Of a stretch of 64,000 nucleotides of DNA, positions 58,395 through 64,000 are shown piece by piece. The DNA is from Streptomyces cinnamoneus (lineage in GTDB: Bacteria > Actinomycetota > Actinomycetes > Streptomycetales > Streptomycetaceae). The notes under the pieces are model-generated. The model was given only the letters and a program-made list of their open reading frames with translations. It searched no databases and was not told the DNA's origin. Position numbers and translations under genes: made by a program. The stretch's first letter is position 1, and each line of letters starts with the position of its first letter. The stretch spans positions 166,003 to 230,002 of the forward strand of contig NZ_BMVB01000001.1 of NCBI RefSeq assembly GCF_014650495.1, written 5' to 3'.

Positions 58395-59926
58395 CCACGG
58401 CGCCCTCTGCTGACCTGTGGGAGGGATTCGACCCCTTCACCCCCGAAGAGGTAACCGGGCCGGTCTGGGACGAACCCGTGCTGCTCACTGCGCGGCGCGA
58501 CCTCCCGGCATTCCCCGTCGACGCCCTTCCCAGCTGGCTCGCCGACATGGTGGCCGCTGTCGCCGAGGAGACCCAAACCCCCGCCGACCTCGCTGGGTGT
58601 CTGGGCCTCGCCGTCATCGCCACGGCCGCCGGCGGCCGAGCCGTCGTCTGCGTCCGGGGTCGCTGGCGTGAGCCGGTCAACCTCTATACGGCCGTCGCTC
58701 TCGACCCCGGTAACCGCAAGAGCGCCGTATTCGCTCTGATGACCGAACCCCTCATGGCCGCGGAGAAGGCTCTCGTAGAGCTTTCGGGTCCCGTGCGTGC
58801 GGAGGCCGAGACTACCGCCCGTCTGGCCAAGTCGGCCGCCGACAAGGCAGCGGCCAAGGCCGCGAACGCCGAGCCCGGCATGCGTGACCAGCTCACCGCC
58901 GAGGCCATCGCCCTGGCCCAGGCCGCCGAGGAGATCACCGTCCCGGCCAAGCCCCAGCTCGTCGCGGACGACGTGACCCCGGAGAACCTCGCCACCCTCC
59001 TCGCGGAGCAGGACGGGCGGATCTCCGTCCTGTCCCCGGAGGGCGGCATTTTCGACATCATCGCCGGACGCTACAGCGGCGCCCCGAACATGGAGGTCTT
59101 CCTCAAGGGGCACGCCGGGGACATGGTCCGGGTCAACCGGCAGGGGCGCGACGCCCAGCACATCGAACACCCCGCAGTGACCATGGGCCTGGCGGTGCAG
59201 CCGGAAGTCCTCGAATCGATCGGCCAGATCAAGGGCGCCGACGGCCGCGGGCTCCTCGCCCGCTTCCTCTACGCCCAGCCCGAATCCCTCGTCGGCAGAC
59301 GAAACCTCACCCCTGATCTCATCCCGGACGGCGTCGCCGACGCCTACGCCCGCCGCCTCGGCGGTCTGGCCTTGGCCATGAACGGCTGGACGGACCCGGC
59401 CCTGCTCACCCTTACCCCTGAGGCCGACGTGGTGTTGCTTGCCTACCAGAAGGTCACTGAATCTCGCATCGGGAAGGGCGGACCACTCGCCGGGATCGTG
59501 AAGTGGGCCAGCAAGCGCGACGGGGCGGTCGCCCGCATCGCCGGACTCCTCCACTTGGCCACCCATCCGGAGAACGGCTGGACTCACCCCATCGAGGCCG
59601 CCACCCTCGCCGCCGCGACCCGCCTCGGCGACTACTTCACCGCCCATGCTCAGCACGTCTTCGACGCCATGGGTGCCGACCCCGCTCAGGAAGCCGCCCA
59701 CCAGGTCCTGAATCACCTCCGGGGCACCACGCCAGCCACGTTCACCAAGCGGGAGCTGTTCCGGCAGCTTTCGCGCGGTGACTTCCCCGCCATGGCTGAC
59801 CTTGACCCCGCCCTCGCATTGCTGGAGGAACACGGCTGGCTCCGCCAGCAACCCCCGCCCCCGCGCCCCGGCCGCGGCGGCCGGCCGCCGTCCCCCCGGT
59901 ACGAGACCCACCCCCGCCTCGCTTGA
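58391..59926 (+). CDS. DUF3987/YfjI-type replication protein
   Basis: This 511-aa protein is the usual partner of Prim-Pol in AICEs. It has a P-loop-like region with VNLYTAVALDPGNRKSAVFALMTEPL (about residues 98-122), VLSPEGGIFDIIAGRYSG, NMEVFLKGHAGDMVRVNRQ and a long C-terminal helical/winged region. Lacking a canonical GKS, it reads GNRKS. The ribosome site GGAGG lies about 7 bases ahead of the ATG. It likely acts as the helicase or loader at the iteron array that starts 7 bp after its stop. Confidence 0.88.
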   Translation: MTTAPSADLWEGFDPFTPEEVTGPVWDEPVLLTARRDLPAFPVDALPSWLADMVAAVAEETQTPADLAGCLGLAVIATAAGGRAVVCVRGRWREPVNLYTAVALDPGNRKSAVFALMTEPLMAAEKALVELSGPVRAEAETTARLAKSAADKAAAKAANAEPGMRDQLTAEAIALAQAAEEITVPAKPQLVADDVTPENLATLLAEQDGRISVLSPEGGIFDIIAGRYSGAPNMEVFLKGHAGDMVRVNRQGRDAQHIEHPAVTMGLAVQPEVLESIGQIKGADGRGLLARFLYAQPESLVGRRNLTPDLIPDGVADAYARRLGGLALAMNGWTDPALLTLTPEADVVLLAYQKVTESRIGKGGPLAGIVKWASKRDGAVARIAGLLHLATHPENGWTHPIEAATLAAATRLGDYFTAHAQHVFDAMGADPAQEAAHQVLNHLRGTTPATFTKRELFRQLSRGDFPAMADLDPALALLEEHGWLRQQPPPPRPGRGGRPPSPRYETHPRLA

Positions 59927-59932
59927 GGCGCC

Positions 59933-60189
59933 TGACAGAACCACCGCCGGGCTGACAGAACTGACAGAACCCCCGTCACAAGCCCGTTGACCTGAGGAAA
60001 CGGCCCCGCGAAAGGCTGTGACAAAACCTCCGGAAACTCTGACAGAACCCGGCGCCCGCCGGAGGCCCGGCGTGACAGAACTCCTCGCCAAGAGGTTCTG
60101 TCAGAGTTTTCGAGAGTTCTGTCACGACCCAATCCGACGCCAGAACAGCAGGTCAGAGGTTTGTGAGCCAGGTTCTGTCAGTTCTGTCA
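59933..60189. other. Iteron array, candidate replication origin of the element
   Basis: Nine-base word TGACAGAAC occurs directly at 59933, 59953, 59962, 60040 and 60073, with a one-base variant TGACAAAAC at 60019. Its inverse GTTCTGTCA occurs at 60095, 60116, 60172 and 60181. The forward and reverse sets face each other around 60088, where the two inner copies can pair. Two tandem copies abut at each outer side. It lies in the 398-bp non-coding gap between the DUF3987 and xis genes. Confidence 0.8.
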
Positions 60190-60324
60190 GCGATTCCACG
60201 CAGCCACCGCACGGATACGGATCAAGTCTCCGTCATCCGCTGCATCGCCACTAGCTCACGGACGCGAATGCGGCCCTGCCGAAGGCAGGCCCGCTTGCCG
60301 GCCCACAGACGGGAGACCACCCAC

Positions 60325-60540
60325 ATGCCCAAACCTGCTGGGGTGGATGCGGTCCCGCGCCGCCTCCACCGCGTCGAAGTAGCTGCACGAGTTCTCAGCC
60401 TGGGCCGCTCCACGGCCTACGAGGAGATCCGCCTCGGGCGCCTCCGTACCGTCCGTGTCGGCCGCCGTCGTCTCGTGCCCACCGAGTACATCGACGAATA
60501 CATCCAACTCCTCAAGGCCGAAGCCGAAACGGCTGCCTGA
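60325..60540 (+). CDS. xis: Excisionase (MerR-type Xis)
   Basis: This 71-aa protein has a winged helix of the excisionase type: HRVEVAARVLSLGRSTAYEEIRLGRLRTVRVGRRRLVPTEYIDEYIQLL. GGGAGA precedes the ATG. It lies 72 bp before the integrase gene in the order xis-int usual for pSAM2-like elements. It directs the integrase toward excision. Confidence 0.9.
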   Translation: MPKPAGVDAVPRRLHRVEVAARVLSLGRSTAYEEIRLGRLRTVRVGRRRLVPTEYIDEYIQLLKAEAETAA

Positions 60541-60612
60541 CCTGATCTGCCACGCCATGTGGGGGCCACTTCCTCAGAAGAAGTGGCCCCCACTCCCCTG
60601 GAGGACAATTTC

Positions 60613-61824
60613 ATGACCGAGAGATCTCGCCGGCCCCACAAAGCGGGTAACGGTGAAGACTCGATCTACTGGGACAAGTCCAAGAACCGCTACATCGGCG
60701 CTGTCTCCCTGGGCTACACCGCGTCCGGCAAGCGGAACCGTGCCACGGTCATGGGCAAGACCAAGACGGAAGTCCGCCGCAAGCTCAGGGATCTCAAGAA
60801 GGAGCTGGACACAGGCATCAAGCCCTCTGCCACCTACACCGTCGAGCAGGCTGTGGAGGGATGGTTCGCCAACGGGTTGAAAGGGCGTGATGAGGGCACG
60901 GTAAAGACCTACCGCAGCCTTGCCAACAAGCACATTATTCCGGACCTGGGCAAGGCCAGACTGCGTGAACTGGAGCTGGATCACCTTGACGACTGGCTGG
61001 AGGTGAAGGCCCGGCTCTTGGCGGACCGGTCGTTAAGGATCCTGATCTCGATCCTGCGCCGCTCCATCCGCCACGCCATGCGCCAGAAGAAGATTGCGAG
61101 AAACGTCGCCGAATTGGTTGAGCTCCCTGAGGGGCGTCCCGGGCGCCCCAGCAAGTCCCTCAGCCTTGAACAGGCAGCAGCCGTACTCCGCACCGGGGTG
61201 GGCAGCTGGATCCACGCCTATGTCGTGTTGGGGCTCCTCGTCGGCGCGCGAACCGAAGAGGAGCGGCCTCTCACGTGGACGCACGTGCACCTTGCCGGAC
61301 CCGACGGAGCGCAAGCGCAGCCGTACGTCGACGTCTGGCGTTCGGTTCGCCGGCACGGGGACACCAAGACGAGAAGGAGTCGGCGGTCGCTTCTCATGTC
61401 TCGTTACGCCGCCTCCGTCATGGCGGCACTCAAGAAGCAGCAGATGCAGGAGCACGAAGGAACGTGGGATGACGCCAATCTGGTCTTCCCGAGCGAGACC
61501 GGAGAGCAACGCGACGCTCACGATGTCCTCCGGCACTTCAGGTCTCTCCTGAAGGACGCCGGCTTCGAGGAGCCGACCGCATGGACGCCGCGCGAACTGC
61601 GAACGAGTTTTGTGTCGCTGCTGTCGGACCACGGCCTCCCGATCGAGGAGATCGCCCGCATTGTCGGACACAACGGCAGCACCACGACCGAGACCGTCTA
61701 CCGCAAGCAGCTGCGCCCGGTGATTACCGCGGGAGCGGACGCCATGGACGACATCTTTGCGGGCTTCCTGGACGAGACCTTCGAGACCTTCGAGGGGCTC
61801 GACGGGGCCTCAGGCGCTCCGTAG
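60613..61824 (+). CDS. int: Tyrosine recombinase (AICE integrase)
   Basis: This 403-aa enzyme has an arm-binding N-terminal part (IYWDKSKNRYIGAVSLGYTASGKR) and a SAM-like core-binding domain (about residues 75-160). The catalytic domain has Arg in GARTEEERPLTW, LVGHNGSTTTE-type box as IVGHNGSTTTETVYRKQLRPV with the nucleophile Tyr, and box II as PRELRTSFVSLLSDHG. The first His of HxxR is Arg here. GGAGG lies 8 bases before ATG 60613. The gene ends 74 bp from the right repeat. Confidence 0.93.
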   Translation: MTERSRRPHKAGNGEDSIYWDKSKNRYIGAVSLGYTASGKRNRATVMGKTKTEVRRKLRDLKKELDTGIKPSATYTVEQAVEGWFANGLKGRDEGTVKTYRSLANKHIIPDLGKARLRELELDHLDDWLEVKARLLADRSLRILISILRRSIRHAMRQKKIARNVAELVELPEGRPGRPSKSLSLEQAAAVLRTGVGSWIHAYVVLGLLVGARTEEERPLTWTHVHLAGPDGAQAQPYVDVWRSVRRHGDTKTRRSRRSLLMSRYAASVMAALKKQQMQEHEGTWDDANLVFPSETGEQRDAHDVLRHFRSLLKDAGFEEPTAWTPRELRTSFVSLLSDHGLPIEEIARIVGHNGSTTTETVYRKQLRPVITAGADAMDDIFAGFLDETFETFEGLDGASGAP

Positions 61825-61856
61825 TTCTCCTGGAGCCAGTCGCGAACGGACAGCCG

Positions 61857-61879
61857 GTGGCTCCCAGTGTGGCTCCCTG
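61857..61879 (+). repeat. Right arm-type repeat GTGGCTCCC ... GTGGCTCCCTG
   Basis: GTGGCTCCC (61857-61865) and GTGGCTCCCTG (61869-61879) are in tandem just downstream of int and 20 bp before the right end repeat. They match the pair at 41292-41314 in sequence and orientation. Suggested integrase arm or Xis sites. Confidence 0.6.
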
Positions 61880-61898
61880 CACCCCACCGGGACCTCAT

Positions 61899-61964
61899 CC
61901 CCACCCCTCCTGACCTGTCCAAACATGGCCCCGCCATCTACCCCTGACTTTGCCTGCTGTTTAA
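61899..61964 (+). repeat. Right end repeat (putative attR)
   Basis: CCCCACCCCTCCTGACCTG (61899-61917) and ACTTTGCCTGCTGT (61947-61960) are identical to blocks of the left end at 41123 and 41172, with diverged bases between. It lies between int and the peptide-transporter gene, at the point where gene order returns to ordinary chromosome. Confidence 0.7.
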
Positions 61965-62012
61965 TTGCGACTGGTTCGCAAAAGCAATAGATCGTGAGTA
62001 GAGGTGCAGGGC

Positions 62013-63605
62013 ATGACGGCCCGGTCCATACGGGGAGTGGCCGCCATGGCCACGGCAGGCGTTCTCGCAGGAGGGGTGGCCGGCTGTTCGGCGCCCGGTG
62101 GGGGCGGGGGCGCGGGGGCCAAGGACTCGCTCGTCGTCGGGCTCGCCAACGAGCCCGAGACCCTCAGCCCCCTCCTCGGGTACGGCAAGGACGGCAACTC
62201 CAAGATCTTCGACGGGCTGCTGCGCCGCGACGCGGCCATGAAGCTCCAGCCCGCCCTCGCCGCCGAGCTGCCCAAGGTCACCGACGACGGGCGGACGTAC
62301 ACCTACAAGCTCCGCCAGGGCGTGACGTTCAGCGACGGCAAGCCCTTCTCCGCCAAGGACGTGGTCTTCACCTACCGGACCATCCTCGACGAGAAGACCA
62401 ACAACGCCGCCAAGGGCGAGCTCGACGCCATCGACAAGGTCACCGCCGAGGGCGACGACACCGTCGTCTTCGCGCTCAAGTACCCCTACGCCCCGTTCGC
62501 CGAGCGCACCGTGCTGCCCATCGCACCCGAGCACGCGGCCAAGGGCCAGGACGTCAACACCGGCTCGTTCAACACCGCGCCCATCGGCACCGGCCCGTAC
62601 GTCCTCACCGGCTGGAGCAAGGGCGAGAAGCTGACCTTCAAGGCCAACCCCACCTACTGGCGCGGCGAGCCCAAGGTCAAGAAGCTCACCATGGCGATCA
62701 TCAAGGACGACGACGTGCGCGCCACCCGGCTGCGCTCCGGCGACCTCGACGGCGCCATCCTGCCGCCCAACCTCGCCAAGGGCTTCAAGGGCGACAAGGG
62801 GAAGCTCACCCTGACCGCCAAGACCACCGACTTCCGCGGCGTCACCCTGCCCACCGCCCACAAGGTCACCGGCGACACCGCCGTCCGCCGCGCCCTCGAC
62901 CTCGCCGTCGACCGCAAGGCCATGGTCGACAAGCTGCTCGAAGGCGCCGGCCGGGCCGGGTACGGGCCCGTCCCCACCGACAGCGAGTGGTTCGCCCGGG
63001 GCACCGAGCGCCCGCACGACCTGGCCAAGGCCAAGAAGCTGCTGGACGACGCGGGCTGGCGGCCCGGCGGCGACGGCATCCGCGAGAAGGACGGCGAGCG
63101 CGCCTCCTTCACCCTCTGGTTCCCCGCCGGTGACAAGCTCCGCGAGGAGCACGCCCTCGCCTTCGCCTCCGACGCCAAGAAGGCCGGCATCGAGGCCAAG
63201 GTGCAGAGCGGCACCTGGGAGGTCATCGAGCCGCGCATGAAGGACGACGCGGTTCTCGCCGGTGGCGGCAACCCCGCCGACCCCGACTTCGACCTCTACA
63301 ACCTGCTGCACTCCTCCCTCGCCCTCGACGGCTTCAACAACATGGCCGCCTACGCCAACCCCGACGTCGACAAGGCCCTGGAGGAGGGCCGGCGCAGCGG
63401 CGACAAGAACGCCCGCAAGGCCGCCTACGACGCCGTCCAGCGCGGCCTCGCCGACAACCCCGGCTACACCTTCCTCACCCACGTCGACCACCTGTACGTG
63501 ATGAACGACGGCTGGCGCGAACTCGCCACCCAGGTCGAGCCGCACGACCACGGCCTCGGCGCCGGCCCGTGGTGGAACGTCGAGGACTGGCAGCCCCAGC
63601 AGTGA
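62013..63605 (+). CDS. Peptide/nickel-type ABC transporter substrate-binding lipoprotein
   Basis: This 530-aa solute-binding protein family 5 member has a lipoprotein signal with lipobox VAGC (Cys at about residue 22). The family hallmarks follow: LVVGLANEPETLSPLL, YTYKLRQGVTFSDGKPFSAKDVVFTYRTI, GTGPYVLTGWSKGEKLTFKANPTYWRG and ALDLAVDRKAMV. It captures peptides or similar solutes outside the membrane. ATG 62013 is preferred to GTG 62004 because GAGG lies 9 bases upstream. The permease gene overlaps its stop. Confidence 0.92.
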   Translation: MTARSIRGVAAMATAGVLAGGVAGCSAPGGGGGAGAKDSLVVGLANEPETLSPLLGYGKDGNSKIFDGLLRRDAAMKLQPALAAELPKVTDDGRTYTYKLRQGVTFSDGKPFSAKDVVFTYRTILDEKTNNAAKGELDAIDKVTAEGDDTVVFALKYPYAPFAERTVLPIAPEHAAKGQDVNTGSFNTAPIGTGPYVLTGWSKGEKLTFKANPTYWRGEPKVKKLTMAIIKDDDVRATRLRSGDLDGAILPPNLAKGFKGDKGKLTLTAKTTDFRGVTLPTAHKVTGDTAVRRALDLAVDRKAMVDKLLEGAGRAGYGPVPTDSEWFARGTERPHDLAKAKKLLDDAGWRPGGDGIREKDGERASFTLWFPAGDKLREEHALAFASDAKKAGIEAKVQSGTWEVIEPRMKDDAVLAGGGNPADPDFDLYNLLHSSLALDGFNNMAAYANPDVDKALEEGRRSGDKNARKAAYDAVQRGLADNPGYTFLTHVDHLYVMNDGWRELATQVEPHDHGLGAGPWWNVEDWQPQQ

Positions 63606-64000
63606 TCACCAGGCTCCCCTGGGGGCCGATGGCACGCATGGCGGGACGGCGGCTGCTGACCGCCGTCCCCCTGCTCGCCGTCGTCACCTTCGGCGTCTTC
63701 GCCATCGCCGCCGCCTCCCCGTTCGACCCGGCCAGGGCGTACGCCGGCTCCGCCGGGCTCGGCGCCGGCCGGGACGTCCTCGACCAGCTGCGCGAGAACC
63801 TCGGCGCCGACCGGCCGTTCGTCGTCCGCTGGTGGGAGTGGCTGACGGCCGCCCTCGGCGGCGACCTCGGCCAGTCGACCTCCCTGCGGCAGCCCGTCGC
63901 CCAGGTCATCGGCGAACGCATCGGCTGGTCCGTCCTGCTGTGCGGTGTCGCCTTCCTGCTCGCCGTCTGCACCGGCACCGCACTCGGCGTCCTCGCCGCC
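63602..64000 (+). CDS. Peptide ABC transporter permease (DppB/OppB-type, partial)
   Basis: The first 133 codons of a permease run off the right edge. GTG 63602 overlaps the binding-protein stop (GTGA). The product begins VITRLPWGPMARMAGRRLL and has an N-terminal helix TAVPLLAVVTFGVFAIAAASP. An extracellular loop with LGADRPFVVRWWEWLTAALGG follows, then DLGQSTSLRQPVAQVIGERIG and a second helix. This is the classic DppB/OppB N-terminal architecture. It completes a transporter with the lipoprotein. Confidence 0.9.
   Translation, partial: MITRLPWGPMARMAGRRLLTAVPLLAVVTFGVFAIAAASPFDPARAYAGSAGLGAGRDVLDQLRENLGADRPFVVRWWEWLTAALGGDLGQSTSLRQPVAQVIGERIGWSVLLCGVAFLLAVCTGTALGVLAA

Larger units (their letters stand above)
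41123..61964. mobile_element. Actinomycete integrative and conjugative element (AICE), about 20.8 kb
   Basis: The interval is bounded by imperfect direct repeats (41123-41190 and 61899-61964). It carries every AICE module: tyrosine integrase and Xis at the right end, Prim-Pol plus DUF3987 replication genes beside an iteron array, an FtsK-type TraB transfer ATPase, Spd-like membrane proteins, a KorSA-type GntR repressor, SSB and a C5 methyltransferase. Base composition at its left end is clearly lower in GC than the chromosome. Flanking genes (HNH nuclease, peptide transporter) are ordinary chromosome. Confidence 0.9.

Overview
The window is high-GC actinobacterial chromosome, almost certainly Streptomyces. 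The signs are ergothioneine genes, WhiB and AfsQ-type regulators, GTG/TTG starts, ATGA-coupled operons, and a chromosomally inserted conjugative element of the AICE type (actinomycete integrative and conjugative element).

Region 1 (1-12.8 kb) is core and housekeeping sequence. It starts with the egtA-egtB-egtC ergothioneine operon on the minus strand, cut by the window edge in egtC. A DUF4239 membrane protein and a proline-rich exported protein follow. Next come a crotonase and an AidB-like acyl-CoA dehydrogenase divergent from a PaaX-family repressor, with a near-consensus PaaX box between them. An AfsQ1/AfsQ2-like two-component system with a lipoprotein follows, then a MarR regulator with a FUSC-type membrane protein.

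Region 2 (12.8-23.9 kb) is a steroid C/D-ring catabolic locus with strong synteny and sequence match to the mycobacterial KstR2 regulon: fadE32-like, fadE31-like, a crotonase, ipdF, kstR2, fadA6, ipdC, ipdB, ipdA, echA20 and two SDR genes. Two copies of a 17-bp operator-like sequence sit in the two divergent promoter regions. No acyl-CoA ligase (FadD3) and no ring A/B genes are present in the window.

Region 3 (23.9-29.3 kb) holds an ABC permease coupled to a striking fusion of an exported alpha/beta hydrolase with an ABC ATPase, a DUF1697 protein and a secreted esterase. Region 4 (29.3-40.1 kb) is an N-glycan utilisation locus. It has an ABC sugar importer, a GH5_18-like beta-mannosidase, a Tat-exported GH85 endo-beta-N-acetylglucosaminidase and a GH38 alpha-mannosidase. 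All are on the minus strand, divergent from a LacI regulator with two near-identical palindromic operators. A secreted HNH-type nuclease follows.

Region 5 (about 41.12-61.96 kb) is a roughly 20.8-kb AICE bounded by imperfect direct repeats. The left part carries accessory genes (a zinc-ribbon protein, a low-GC membrane protein, a creatininase-family protein, an XRE/TPR regulator). A GntR (KorSA-type) repressor with three ACCTAGGT boxes overlaps the main rightward promoter. The rightward operon encodes a WhiB protein, a GGDEF protein, small conserved element proteins, an FtsK-type TraB, Spd-like membrane proteins, a solitary C5-cytosine methyltransferase, SSB, a Prim-Pol primase and a DUF3987 replication protein. 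A ten-iteron candidate origin, Xis and a tyrosine integrase lie at the right end. Covarying leader hairpins and a palindrome cluster just after traB look like undescribed cis elements. Region 6 (62.0-64 kb) resumes chromosome with a peptide ABC transporter (solute-binding lipoprotein plus a truncated permease).
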